64,000 bases of DNA from NCBI GenBank assembly GCA_963798985.1, contig CAWCVL010000009.1:310001-374000 (forward strand), in the 5' to 3' direction. Below, in pieces: positions 28,526 to 38,058 of the stretch (position 1 is its first letter; every line of letters begins with the position of its first letter). A program made the translations under genes and the position numbers. The notes under the pieces are model-generated. The model worked only from the letters and a program-made list of their open reading frames with translations, was not told the origin of the DNA and ran no database searches. The DNA is from JACCTU01 sp963798985. Lineage in GTDB: Bacteria > Actinomycetota > Thermoleophilia > Gaiellales > Gaiellaceae.

Positions 28526-30018
28526 ATGGCCGAGCATGCGGTCGTAGTAGCCGGATGCGGCCCGACGGGGATGATGTTGGCGGGCGAGCTGGCGTTGGCG
28601 GGGGTCGACGTTGCGATCGTCGAGCGGCGCGCCGGCCAGGACCGCCCCGGCTCGCGCGCGGGCGGCCTGCACGCACGCACCATCGAGGTCCTCGACCAGC
28701 GCGGAATCGCCGATCGGTTCCTCTCGGAGGGACAGGTGGCTCAGGTCGCGGCGTTCGCCAGCGCGCGTTTGGACATCAGCGACTTTCCCACCCGTCACCC
28801 CTACGGGCTCGCGCTGTGGCAGAACCACATCGAGCGCATCCTCGCCGGCTGGGTCGACGAGCTGGCGGTGCCGATCTCCTACGGCACCGAGGTCACCGGT
28901 TTCGCGCAGGACGACACCGGCGTCGACGTGGAGCTGTCCGACGGTCAGTCGCTACGCGCGGAGTATCTCGTCGGGTGCGACGGAGGACGCAGCGTGGTCC
29001 GCAAGGCAGCCGGCATCGAGTTCCCCGGGTGGGATCGCGACAACGAGCAGCCTGATCGCCCAGGTCGAGATGGCCGAGGAGCCGGAGTTGGGCGTTCGCC
29101 GGACTCCCTCGGGCATGTTTGCCCTGGGCAAGGTCGAGTACGAGATCAAGGACGGCGAGGTGGTCTACGGGAAGGGCGGAACGGTCGGGGTCATGCTGAC
29201 CGAGTCCGAGGTCGGCACGAGCGAGCCCACGCTGCGCGATCTCAGCGAGGGCCTCATCGCCGTCTACGGGACCGACTACGGGATCCACAGTCCCACGTTC
29301 ATCTCCAGGTTCACCGACACGACTCGGCAGGCCGCGGCCTACCGCGACCGACGGGTCCTGCTGGCCGGCGACGCGGCGCACGTGCACTCCCCGGTCGGTG
29401 GACAGGGCCTCAACACCGGTGTGCAGGACGCGGTGAATCTCGGCTGGAAGCTGGCGCAGGTGGTCAAGCAGACAGCGCCGGACAGCCTCCTCGACACGTA
29501 CCACGCCGAGCGCCACCCGGTCGCCGCCCGCGTGCTGCGCAACACGATGGCGCAGGTCGCGCTCATGCGCGTCGACGATCGCATCGAGGCGTTGCGCGAC
29601 ACCGTGTCCGAGCTGCTCAGCATGGACGAGCCGCGCAAGCGGTTCGCCGCGATGATGTCCGGCCTCGACATTCACTACGACCTCGGCGAGGGCCACCCGC
29701 TGCTCGGACGCCGCATGCCCGACCTCGACCTGGTCACTGCCGACGGCCCGCTGCGGGTCTTCACGCTGCTGCACGACGCCCGGCCGGTGCTCCTCAACCT
29801 CGGTGAGCCCGGCGGCTTCGACATCACGCCTGGGCGGATCGCGTTCAGTCGATCGACGCCACCTATGACGGCGACTGGGAGCTTCCGGCGCTGGGCCAGG
29901 TAGCAGCCCCCGCTGCCGTGCTGATCAGACCCGACGGCTACGTCGCCTGGGTCGGGGACGGCACAGACACCGGACTTGCGCGACGCGCTAACGACCTGGT
30001 TCGGGGGCCGGCCCGTCG
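28526..30018 (+). CDS. FAD-dependent aromatic-type monooxygenase (PheA/TfdB family, frameshifted)
   Basis: About 495-515 residues from ATG 28526. The N-terminal FAD-binding motif is HAVVVAGCGPTGMMLAGELA, then VAIVERRAGQDRPGSRAGGL, the DG motif LVGCDGGRSVVRKAAGIEF, and the second FAD motif DRRVLLAGDAAHVHSPVGGQ then GLNTGVQDAVNLGWKLAQVV. The C-terminal thioredoxin-like domain includes HPLLGRRMPDLDLVTADGPL and ends AAVLIRPDGYVAWVGD. Indels occur near 29040 and 29855 and close to the end. The stop is therefore uncertain: it either meets the ABC permease at about 30018 or ends at TGA 30077. Such enzymes hydroxylate phenols or polyketides with NAD(P)H and O2; the substrate is unknown. Confidence 0.87.
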
Positions 30019-32586
30019 CTACTCGTACTGCAGCGCTCGCAGCGGATCGAGCTTCGCCGCCCGGCGGGCGGGGGTGATCGCCGCGAGGATCCCCGCGATC
30101 ACCGCGACGATCGCGAGCACGACGAGCTGCACGGCAGGCAGCGCGAACCGGAGGTCGTACTGGCCGAGCGCGTTCGTCACCAGCCCTGCCAGGAAGATTC
30201 CGAGCGGGAGCCCGAGCGCCGCGCCGATCAGCGCCGTGATCACGCTCTCGTGGCGGATCATCCGCCGCGTCTGACGCCTCGTCATGCCGACCGCGCGGAG
30301 CATGCCCAGCTCGCGCGTCCGCTCGAAGACGGACAGCGCGAGCGTGTTCACCATGCCGAACAGACTGATGATCACGGAGAGCGCGAGCAGGACGTAGAGC
30401 AGCAGCAGGAACTGCTGGATCTCGCGGTCCTCCTTCTCGATCCACTCGGGTCGCGTGAAGATGCGCGTGTCCGGAAAGCCCTCGAGCGCGAGCTCGACCC
30501 TCGGCTTCGCCGCCTCGTTGTCGCCCGAGACGTTGATCAGCGTGAAGCGGTTCCGCGGCCGATCGTAGAGCTCGTCGAACGCCGCCTGTGACACGCTCAG
30601 CGAGCCGAGCAGCGGGTAGAACGGACTGCCCTCGTAGATGCCGCGGACGACGAACTCCTTCCGCCTGTTGTCCGTCGAGAGCACGGTCACCGTGTCACCG
30701 AGCGCGATGCCCTTGTCCTCGGCGACGTTGTTCGGCATCACAGCGCCGTCGGCGCCGAGCTGCGCTGCCACGTCGTCGGATCCCTGCTCCCAGCGGAGGT
30801 CGTAGACCTCGTTGATCCGCGCGTCCAGACCGGTCAGGTTGCCACCGCCGCCGGCGATCTCCGCCAGCTCCTGCCGGACGTTGCTGACGAGCTCGACCCC
30901 CTCGGCCCCCGCGACCGCGCCGCCCGCGGCGGCGGGGAACTCCGAGTAGCCGTCCTGCGAGGTGACGATCAGGTCGGACTGGATCTGGCGCTCGATGGCG
31001 TCGCTGTTCGTGACGCGCACGCCGTTCGCCAGGACGGAGACGAACGTCACCAGCGCGATCCCGATCATCAGCGCGGCCGCGGTCGCGGCCGTGCGCCCGG
31101 TATTTCGCTGTGCGTTGCGCTCGGCCAGCTGTCCCGCCGCGCCGCCCAGACGACGCGCGGGAAGCCCCACAACGCGCACGAGCGGACGCACGAACTTCGA
31201 CGAGAGCATCGCGACCCCGACGAACAGCGCCAGGACGCCGACCCCGAGCAGCGCGAACCGGTCGCCGACGGGGACGCCGCTCGCCAGGGTTCCGTAGCCG
31301 AGCGCGAGGACGGCGATCACGACGAGCACCGCGGCGACGTACGGAGTGAAGCGCGCGAAGCGCCCGCGGGGCAGCGTCGCGCCCTCACGGACCGCCGCGA
31401 TCGGCGGCACACGCGTCGCGCGGAGCGCCGGAAGAAGACCGGCCACCAGCGTGACGAGCGTCCCCACCAGCAACGAGACGACGATCGTGCGGGTCGCGAA
31501 GACCGTCTCGGTCTGCGGGAGCTCGAGGTTCAGCGCCTTGAATAGGGCGTTCAGCCCAACCGCGAGCCCGAGCCCGGCGAACAGGCCGACGATCGAAGCG
31601 CCGAGGCCGATCACGAGCGCTTCGAGGACGACTGACCGCAGGACTTGCCGTCGCGACGCGCCGAGCGTCCGGACGATGGCGAACTCCCGCGTCCGTTGGG
31701 CGACCGTGATCGAAAGCGTGTTGAAGATCACGAACGCCCCGACGAAGAGCGCGATCCCCGCGAACGAGAGCAGGAAGTAGCGGATGATCGTCGTGAAGGT
31801 GGCGATCTCGCCCGACTGCTCGTCGGCCTGCTCGACACCCGTTCGGACCGTGAACTCGTCGCCGAGCGCCGCACCGATCCGCTGCGTCAGCTCCTCGGGC
31901 GTCGTGCCCTCCTCGGCCGCCACCTGGACCGCATCGAGCTGCCCTTCCTTCTCGAGCAGCCGTTGGGCCGTCGGGATGTCGAGGACCGCGAAGGTGGCGC
32001 CCCCGAGCGAGCTCAGGTCGCCGTACCTGGCGATGCCCACGATCTCGAACTCCTGCGCGGGGCCAAGCGCTGCAATGCCCACCCGGTCTCCGACGTTCAG
32101 GCCCTCGTCGTCTGCGACGCCTTCGTCGACGACGACCTCGCCGCCGTGCGGCCACCGGCCCTCGACGAGCTTGAGCGGGTTGAAGCGCGCGTACTCGGGC
32201 GCTGTCTCGATGCCGAAGGCGAAGGACGGTGCTCCGCCGGTGGAGATCGGGTCGCCGTCGGGCTGCAACAGCTTCGTGTTGAGGTCCTGGAGCGAGCCTG
32301 TGGCCACCTCGACGCCGTCGACTGCACGGACCCGCTCGAGCGTCGACTCGGGGATCGGCGGGGCCAGAGCCGACTCGCCCTCGAAGCCGAAGCCGGGCTT
32401 CTTGCCCGTCACGACTGCGTCGGTCCCGGCATACGAGTCGACGAAGATGGCGTCGAACGCCTTGTCGATCGTGTCCGTCAGGACGTAGCTGCCGCTCATC
32501 ATCGCGACCCCGAGGACGATCGCGAACGCAGTCAGGGTCGTGCGCAGCTTGCGCCCCGCGAGGCTTTTCAGCGCGAAGCGGATCAT
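30019..32586 (-). CDS. FtsX/MacB-type ABC transporter permease
   Basis: 855 residues, intact, ATG 32586. The TM helix near the N-terminus is TTLTAFAIVLGVAMMSGSYV. A MacB-type periplasmic domain (~45-245) follows, then three TM helices of the first FtsX domain (RYFLLSFAGIALFVGAFVIF; LGASIVGLFAGLGLAVGLNA; TIVVSLLVGTLVTLVAGLLP), two linker helices (~455-500), a second periplasmic domain, and the last FtsX set (LLLLYVLLALSVIISLFGMV; ALIGAALGLPLGIFLAGLVT; AIVAVIAGILAAITPARRAA). The end LDPLRALQYE is typical. This family exports lipids, peptides or envelope components when paired with a LolD/MacB ATPase, normally encoded upstream. None is present here. Confidence 0.93.
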   Translation of the reverse strand: MIRFALKSLAGRKLRTTLTAFAIVLGVAMMSGSYVLTDTIDKAFDAIFVDSYAGTDAVVTGKKPGFGFEGESALAPPIPESTLERVRAVDGVEVATGSLQDLNTKLLQPDGDPISTGGAPSFAFGIETAPEYARFNPLKLVEGRWPHGGEVVVDEGVADDEGLNVGDRVGIAALGPAQEFEIVGIARYGDLSSLGGATFAVLDIPTAQRLLEKEGQLDAVQVAAEEGTTPEELTQRIGAALGDEFTVRTGVEQADEQSGEIATFTTIIRYFLLSFAGIALFVGAFVIFNTLSITVAQRTREFAIVRTLGASRRQVLRSVVLEALVIGLGASIVGLFAGLGLAVGLNALFKALNLELPQTETVFATRTIVVSLLVGTLVTLVAGLLPALRATRVPPIAAVREGATLPRGRFARFTPYVAAVLVVIAVLALGYGTLASGVPVGDRFALLGVGVLALFVGVAMLSSKFVRPLVRVVGLPARRLGGAAGQLAERNAQRNTGRTAATAAALMIGIALVTFVSVLANGVRVTNSDAIERQIQSDLIVTSQDGYSEFPAAAGGAVAGAEGVELVSNVRQELAEIAGGGGNLTGLDARINEVYDLRWEQGSDDVAAQLGADGAVMPNNVAEDKGIALGDTVTVLSTDNRRKEFVVRGIYEGSPFYPLLGSLSVSQAAFDELYDRPRNRFTLINVSGDNEAAKPRVELALEGFPDTRIFTRPEWIEKEDREIQQFLLLLYVLLALSVIISLFGMVNTLALSVFERTRELGMLRAVGMTRRQTRRMIRHESVITALIGAALGLPLGIFLAGLVTNALGQYDLRFALPAVQLVVLAIVAVIAGILAAITPARRAAKLDPLRALQYE

Positions 32587-32690
32587 CGGGGCTACCGGAC
32601 CGCGATGTGGTCGGTGAATCCAGGTTGGGCCACTGCGCACCTCTGCTGTCGGTAACGGAGATCGTACGGCGCGTATCGTGCCCGGTTGAG

Positions 32691-33610
32691 ATGGCGAGCG
32701 AAGAGTCGGTGGTCGACTGGCTGCTCGAAGGCGACCCTGCGATCCTCTGGCAGGTGATGCGCGACTTGCTCGACGAGCCTGCCGAGACATGGCAGCAGGA
32801 ACGACGACGAGTGGTCAAGAGCGGCTGGGTGGCTCAGCTCCTCGGGTTTCGGGGACCCGACGGCGAGTGGCCGAAAGGGCGTTGGACGGACGCTCCCTGG
32901 ACGCCGCTGCTGCTCGCCGCGTTCGGCCCCGAAGGCCATCCCGCCGGACGTCCGCCGATCGAGCGCCTGCTCGGGCGGTTCATGCCGACCGGAGCGAGCG
33001 TCGACGGCGCGTTCCTGCTCAAGCGCGTGGATCTCTGCCACCTCGGCTTCTGGCTCGGGCTCGGCGCGCATTTCCTGCCCGAGGATCCGCGGCTTCCTCC
33101 ACTTGGCGCGGCGGTGTTGAGTGCACAACTCGAGGACGGCGGGTGGAACTGCCAGTTTCGTAGCCGTCCGAGCACGAGTCACAGCTCGTTCCACACGACC
33201 TTCAACGTGCTCGAGAACCTTCGCCTCGCGGCCGACACAAGGAATCGTTCCGAACCAGGCCTTCCGCGAGGCGGAAGCACGGGCAGCAGAGTTCATGCTC
33301 GCGCACCGGCTGTATCGATCCGACCGCATGGGCGAGGTCATCTCGGAGCGGTTCACAACCCTCACGTACCCGTGACACTGGCACTACACGTTCCTGCGCG
33401 GCCTCGACTACCTGCGACTAACGCCCTCGATCGCCGACGAGCGACTCACCGACTCCATCGACTTGCTCACGGAGACAGCGGAAGTCGAACGGGCGCTGGC
33501 CGCTTCAGAAACGCATCCCCGGAACGCTGCTCGTCGAGATGGAGAAGCCCGGCCAGGACAGCCGCTGGAACACGCTGCGGGCGCTCCGTGTTCTGCGGGC
33601 GCGCCCCTAG
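32691..33610 (+). CDS. Prenyltransferase/terpene-cyclase-like alpha/alpha-toroid protein (broken)
   Basis: About 305 residues when repaired. ATG 32691 begins MASEESVVDWLLEGDPAILW. Repeats typical of the toroid include LKRVDLCHLGFWLGLGAHFL, QLEDGGWNCQFRSRPSTSHS (QxDGGW-like motif) and SFHTTFNVLENLRLAA. An indel near 33235 shifts to AFREAEARAAEFMLAHRLYR. TGA at 33373-33375 then interrupts LTYP-stop-HWHYTFLRGLDYLR; the same frame continues openly, so a Trp or other codon is expected there. Another indel near 33475 leads to WNTLRALRVLRARP and TAG 33608. Uncharacterised single-domain proteins of this type are common in actinobacteria. It lacks the DxDD motif of true cyclases. Confidence 0.65.
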
Positions 33611-34155
33611 CCGGCGGCTGCGACCGAGCGCCGCGGCAGGACCCAATTCGGCCGCGGGAAGTGGCACGTGTACCCGTTGGGATACCGCTCGAGATAGTCC
33701 TGATGCTCGGGCTCGGCCTCCCAGAACGGCCCGGCCGGTGCGACCTCGGTCACGACCTTGCCGGGCCAGATGCCCGACGCTTCGACGTCCGCGATCGTGT
33801 CCTCCGCGACGCGGCGCTGCTCGTCGTCGAGGTAGAAGATCGCCGAGCGATAGCTCATGCCGATGTCGTTGCCCTGGCGGTTCCGCGTCGTCGGGTCGTG
33901 GATCTGGAAGAAGAACTCGAGCTGGTCGCGGTAGGACGTCTGCTCGGGATCGAAGACGATCTCGATCGCCTCCGCATGCGTGCCGTGGTTGCGGTACGTC
34001 GCGTTCGGGACGTCACCGCCCGAATAACCGACCCTCGTCGACAGGACACCGGGCCGCTTCCGGATCAGGTCCTGCATCCCCCAGAAGCACCCGCCGGCGA
34101 GGATCGCCTTCTCGACTCGAACTGTTCGCCACCCGCCACCTCCCTCTCGAAACAC
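33607..34155 (-). CDS. msrA: Peptide-methionine (S)-S-oxide reductase
   Basis: 182 residues from GTG 34155; the exact start is uncertain because no good RBS is visible. Repairs methionine-S-sulfoxide in oxidised proteins. The catalytic motif is ILAGGCFWGMQDLIRKRPGV with Cys in GCFWG. VGYSGGDVPNATYRNHGTHA (the conserved GYxGG and H-x-E), EFFFQIHDPTTRNRQGNDIG and MSYRSAIFYLDDEQRRVAED follow. The C-terminal tail lacks a clear resolving Cys (it ends RPNWVLPRRSVAAAG), so recycling may use another thiol. No frame break. The stop TAG shares a CTAG with the toroid gene. Confidence 0.95.
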   Translation of the reverse strand: MFREGGGGWRTVRVEKAILAGGCFWGMQDLIRKRPGVLSTRVGYSGGDVPNATYRNHGTHAEAIEIVFDPEQTSYRDQLEFFFQIHDPTTRNRQGNDIGMSYRSAIFYLDDEQRRVAEDTIADVEASGIWPGKVVTEVAPAGPFWEAEPEHQDYLERYPNGYTCHFPRPNWVLPRRSVAAAG

Positions 34156-34252
34156 GCTGATCGACGCAGTACCCACGGCCTCGTGACCGAGCGGGTCGAG
34201 GTTCGCTGACCACGAATCGCAGACGCGTCGGCCCGGACACTTCCGCGACGCG

Positions 34253-34942
34253 TCAGGCCACCGCGGTAGGCGCCTGGTCGCCCGCCCACTCGTCATCTGA
34301 CTTGCTCAGAGCCGCCCAACCGAGCGGCGCGAGGGCGACGAGGTAGAGCGCGAACGCACTCGCGAAGATGACCGGGTCGTCTGTCACTTGGCCGAGGAAG
34401 AATCCGATTGCGGCGGCTGCGACGGCCGGCGCAATCCACAACCGCGCGACTCGCGCCCGCCACAGCCCGTACGCGAGCAGGAGCATCCCGAGCAGGAACG
34501 ACAGTGCACCGACGACTGCGATCGCGCGCGCGCCGGTGGACTCCATGATTCGGTCGAGCAGGGCGACCATCTGCTCCGCATTCGCGTCCGCCTGACCGAT
34601 CTGCGTGAAGGCGATTCCGTCGACGGCGACGATCGAAGTCGCGCCGAGGACACCGACCGTCGCGAGCACACCGCCGAGGTTCGCCACCGCCGGCGATCGC
34701 TCCTCGAGCAGGTGGACGAGTCCGAGAATCGCACCAAGGAAGAGCGCGAGCCCCACGAGGATCAGGGTGTGCGACGCGTAGTTTCGACTCGGGTTGTCGG
34801 CGATGGCAGCGACGTGCGCGCTCGCCGAGTCACCCGGATCCGGATGAAGGAGGGCGCCGACGAGCAGCGTCAGCGGAGCGGCAATCATGCAGAGGCCGGA
34901 GCCGAGCCGACCGAAGCGACGCGGGTCAGAGAGTATGCGCAT
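34253..34942 (-). CDS. Multi-pass membrane protein, unknown function
   Basis: 229 residues, intact, ATG 34942. Six TM segments are visible: LCMIAAPLTLLVGALLHPDP, HTLILVGLALFLGAILGLVH, LGGVLATVGVLGATSIVAVD, AIAVVGALSFLLGMLLLAYG, IAPAVAAAAIGFFLGQV and VIFASAFALYLVALAPLGWA. The layout resembles DUF4386-type small membrane proteins. No transporter or enzyme motif was seen. Neighbours on the same strand are msrA (97 nt downstream) and the YcaQ-like gene (56 nt upstream). Confidence 0.75.
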   Translation of the reverse strand: MRILSDPRRFGRLGSGLCMIAAPLTLLVGALLHPDPGDSASAHVAAIADNPSRNYASHTLILVGLALFLGAILGLVHLLEERSPAVANLGGVLATVGVLGATSIVAVDGIAFTQIGQADANAEQMVALLDRIMESTGARAIAVVGALSFLLGMLLLAYGLWRARVARLWIAPAVAAAAIGFFLGQVTDDPVIFASAFALYLVALAPLGWAALSKSDDEWAGDQAPTAVA

Positions 34943-34998
34943 CGGCGAATTCAGCGTACGCCCCTCATCGCCGCTCGCACAAGAGCGTCCGGCAGACG

Positions 34999-36217
34999 TC
35001 AGGTCCGACCGAAGAGACGTTTCTCCTTCGCGAGCTGCGGCGCCCACTCGAGCCGCTCGGCGCCCGCGAAGCGGAGGTAGGCGCGAAGCGCGTCGTTCAT
35101 CGCATCGACGAAGCCGTCCACGCGGGCCGGCGCGAAGGCTTCCTCCCACCAGAGGCCGATCACCTCCACGCTGCCGGCAGCGCGGTCGATTCGCGGCTCG
35201 ATGCGGCCGACGAGCCGGTCGCGGAAGAGGATCGGCAGCACGTACCACCCCCACCGCCGCTTGGCCGGCGGGTGGAAGAGCTCCCACACGTAGTCGAACT
35301 CGAACAGCGAGCCGAGGAGGGCGCGGTCCCAGACCACCGGGTCGAACGGCGGCAGGAACGCGACGGACGGCGGCGGCTCCGGCGGCGCCTCCAGGAGCGC
35401 GACCTCCTCGCGGAGAACGAAGCGCTTGCCGCGCACGCCCTCGACGTCTGACGGGAACGAGGTCGCCGTTCTCGACGAGCTCCTCGCGGAGCGCGGTCCG
35501 GCCCGGATGCCCGGGGACCCGCGGGTCGGGCTTCGCCGGACCGATGCCGCTGAAGATGTCTCCGCCGCCGCCGACGCCGAGCAGGCCGTGCGCGCGGTAG
35601 CGCGAGTGGAGCTTGTGCCGCATCTGCTCCACCAGCGGGACGTCTTGCCGAAGCAGCTTCGCCGGGAGCAGTCGCTCGAGCAGGTCGTAGTACCGGCGCT
35701 TGCCGTCGCGTCGCGCGAGCCCGAGCACGCCCGTGAGCGTGTACGCCTCGAGCAGCGCGCGGACGGTGTTGGTCGGGACGCCGAACCAGTCGGTCGTGCT
35801 GCCACGCTCGCGTTCGAAGTCGAGCGACGACAGCGGGCCCTCGGCGCGGATCCGCTCGAGCACCCGCTCGCCCGCCTCGGGGTTCTCCTCGATCACGGCC
35901 GGCGCGGTCGACCGCGACCGTCCGCGGAACCAGGGGAACTCGCTCGCGATGACGAAGGAGAGCCCCTTGTTGAACGCCTCGAAGATCTCGCGCCGCTCGT
36001 AGAGCTCGTCGCACCAGGCGGGGTCGTAGTCGGCGACGCGCGCGTGCAGCATGAGGTCGTGCGTGCGGCCGGCGACGTCGATCGGGTCGTACTGGACCGA
36101 GCCGTACCGGCGGAAGACCTCGAGCACGGCGTCGCGACCGCCCTCGAGCGAGCGCGCCGGCGCGAGCAGTTGACGCGCGACGAGGAACCGGCGCGCCGCT
36201 TCGGCTGAGACCTTCAA
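34999..36217 (-). CDS. YcaQ-like winged-helix DNA-binding protein (one frameshift)
   Basis: About 405 residues from TTG 36217, which abuts the stop of the upstream gene (TAG/TTG). Family landmarks are EVFRRYGSVQYDPIDVAGRT, HDLMLHARVADYDPAWCDEL, YERREIFEAFNKGLSFV, the HTH GSTTDWFGVPTNTVRALLEA, and PPFDPVVWDRALLGSLFEFD followed by YVWELFHPPAKRRWGWYVLP, the conserved catalytic-region block. Members include E. coli YcaQ and Streptomyces AlkZ, glycosylases that unhook interstrand crosslinks. Here it could repair alkylation damage, fitting its proximity to dinB. One indel near 35455. Confidence 0.85.
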
Positions 36218-36784
36218 CTACCGCGCTCGCTCGTAGATCACGACCAGCACGCCGTCGGGCCCGACCGGCTTCGCCTCGGTGAGCCGCCAGTCCATCTTCT
36301 CCGTCAGCTCACCGAACAGGCGCCGCCCGGTTCCGAGCATGACGGGGAACACCATCAGGTGGAGCTCGTCGACCAGATCGTGCTCCAGCAGCTCTTGCAC
36401 GAGCCGAAGGCTCCCGGGAGCCTGGACGATCCCGTCGACCTGCTCCTTGAGGCTCGAGACTTCATCGATGACGTCGCCCTTGAGGACCGTGGTGTTGTTC
36501 CACTCCGGATCCTCGAGCGTCGACGAGACGACGTACTTGGGCATCGTGTTGAACTTGTCGGCGAACTCGCCTTCGCGCTCCGGCCACGCGCCGGCGAAGC
36601 CCTCGTACGTCACACGTCCGAGCAGCAGCACATCGGATTGCATCGTCTCGTCGAGCTTGAACTGATTGCCGTCCTCGCCGCGGTCGAAGGCGAAGCTCCA
36701 ACCGGGGTACTTGAAGTCCTCGCCGCCCGGCGATTCCATCACGCCGTCGAGGGACACGAACTCGGTCACGACCAACTTGCCCAT
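36218..36784 (-). CDS. RibD C-terminal/dihydrofolate reductase-family protein, paralogue 2
   Basis: 188 residues, intact, ATG 36784 with AAGGAG upstream. It reads MGKLVVTEFVSLDGVMESPG, DVLLLGRVTYEGFAGAWPER, MPKYVVSSTLEDPEWNNTTV, VQAPGSLRLVQELLEHDLVD and LMVFPVMLGTGRRLFGELTE. Same fold as the proteins at 27957 and 38059 but clearly diverged. The next gene starts directly at its stop, so translation is probably coupled to the YcaQ-like gene. Confidence 0.9.
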   Translation of the reverse strand: MGKLVVTEFVSLDGVMESPGGEDFKYPGWSFAFDRGEDGNQFKLDETMQSDVLLLGRVTYEGFAGAWPEREGEFADKFNTMPKYVVSSTLEDPEWNNTTVLKGDVIDEVSSLKEQVDGIVQAPGSLRLVQELLEHDLVDELHLMVFPVMLGTGRRLFGELTEKMDWRLTEAKPVGPDGVLVVIYERAR

Positions 36785-36850
36785 CGGGTCTCCTTTGTAC
36801 GGGTTCGGTGCTAAGACCTTCGCAGGGAGTCAAACTCATCGCGTAGAACG

Positions 36851-38035
36851 TCAGTCCGGGAGCAGCGGGACCGTCAGGCCGTGATCGCGGCCGAGCAACA
36901 CGGCCCGGACGACCGCGTTCGGGCCGAAGCGCTCGCGGATCTCGTCCAGCGCTTCGTCGAGGGCCACGCCGTCGTGCCCTTCGAGGGGGAGCACGAGCTG
37001 GAGCGCCCCGTCGTCGTCCAGGTTCGCGACCGAGATCCCGACGAGCGTGATGCCCTCGCGCTCGATGGTCGGCATCGCCGCTGCCAGGAGCTCGCGCGTC
37101 GTCTCGAGGATCGTGCCGCTGTGCGCGGTCGGGCGAGGGAGCGTGTGCGAACGGGTCGCGCGGGAGAAGTCGTCGAAGCGCAGCCGCAACACGACCGTGC
37201 GGCCGACGCGACCCGCGGTTCTCATCCGGCGGGTGACTCGCTCGACGAGGCCGACAGCGACGGTGTCGATCTCGCCCGGTGACTTCGGCGAGCGGCCGAG
37301 CGCGCGCTGCGAGCCGATCGAGCGGCGCCGCCGGCGCGGGTTGACGGGACGTGGGTCGCGGTTGTGGGCGAGCGCGTTCAGGTGGCGGCCCTGCGCGCGG
37401 CCGAGCATCGCCTCGAGCGCGCTTTCCGGGAAGCTCGCCAGCTCGCCGACGGTGTGTATTCCGAGGCTGTGGAGCTTCTCGGCGGTCACGGCGCCGACAC
37501 CCCAGAGGCTCTCGACCGGAAGCCGATGGAGGAACTCGAGCTCCCGATCCGGCGGGACCAGGAGCAGCCCATCGGGCTTCGCGACGCCGCTCGCGACCTT
37601 CGCGAGGAACTTCGTCCGGGCGACACCGACCGTGATCGGCAAACCGACGCGCTCGCGCACCGCGCGTCGGAGGCGTTCGGCGATCTCGACGGGATCGCCG
37701 GCGATCCGGCGCATGCCGCGCACATCGATGAAGGCCTCGTCGATCGACAGCCCCTCGACGAGCGGCGACATGTCGTCGAAGACGCGGTACGCCGCCTTGC
37801 TCGCCGCGGAGTACGCCGCCATCCGAGGCGGGACGACGACGGCTTGCGGGCAGAGGCGCCGCGCCACACCGAGTGGCATCGGCGTCCGCACGCCGAAGGC
37901 CTTGGCCTCGTAGCTCGCCGCGAGAACGACGCCCGCGCCGACGATCACCGGCCGCCCGCGCAGGCTCGGGTCGTCGCGTTGCTCGACCGACGCGTAGAAC
38001 GAGTCCAGATCTGCGTGGAGAATCGTCGCCTCCAT
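36851..38035 (-). CDS. dinB: DNA polymerase IV (Y-family translesion polymerase)
   Basis: 394 residues, intact. ATG 38035 opens MEATILHADLDSFYASVEQR with the first catalytic Asp in DLDSFYASVE. Palm residues are VEGLSIDEAFIDVRGMRRIA (SIDEAF: Asp-Glu pair). HhH motifs follow (VESLWGVGAVTAEKLHSLGI; HTVGELASFPESALEAMLG). The little-finger domain runs from ~240 (RSIGSQRALG; RMRTAGRVGRTVVLRLRFDD). The C-terminus is LGRDHGLTVPLLPD, with no obvious canonical clamp-binding QxxLPL. It bypasses damaged bases with low fidelity. No LexA-type operator was recognised upstream. Confidence 0.95.
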   Translation of the reverse strand: MEATILHADLDSFYASVEQRDDPSLRGRPVIVGAGVVLAASYEAKAFGVRTPMPLGVARRLCPQAVVVPPRMAAYSAASKAAYRVFDDMSPLVEGLSIDEAFIDVRGMRRIAGDPVEIAERLRRAVRERVGLPITVGVARTKFLAKVASGVAKPDGLLLVPPDRELEFLHRLPVESLWGVGAVTAEKLHSLGIHTVGELASFPESALEAMLGRAQGRHLNALAHNRDPRPVNPRRRRRSIGSQRALGRSPKSPGEIDTVAVGLVERVTRRMRTAGRVGRTVVLRLRFDDFSRATRSHTLPRPTAHSGTILETTRELLAAAMPTIEREGITLVGISVANLDDDGALQLVLPLEGHDGVALDEALDEIRERFGPNAVVRAVLLGRDHGLTVPLLPD

Positions 38036-38058
38036 GCGAACACATGTTCGCAGATCCG

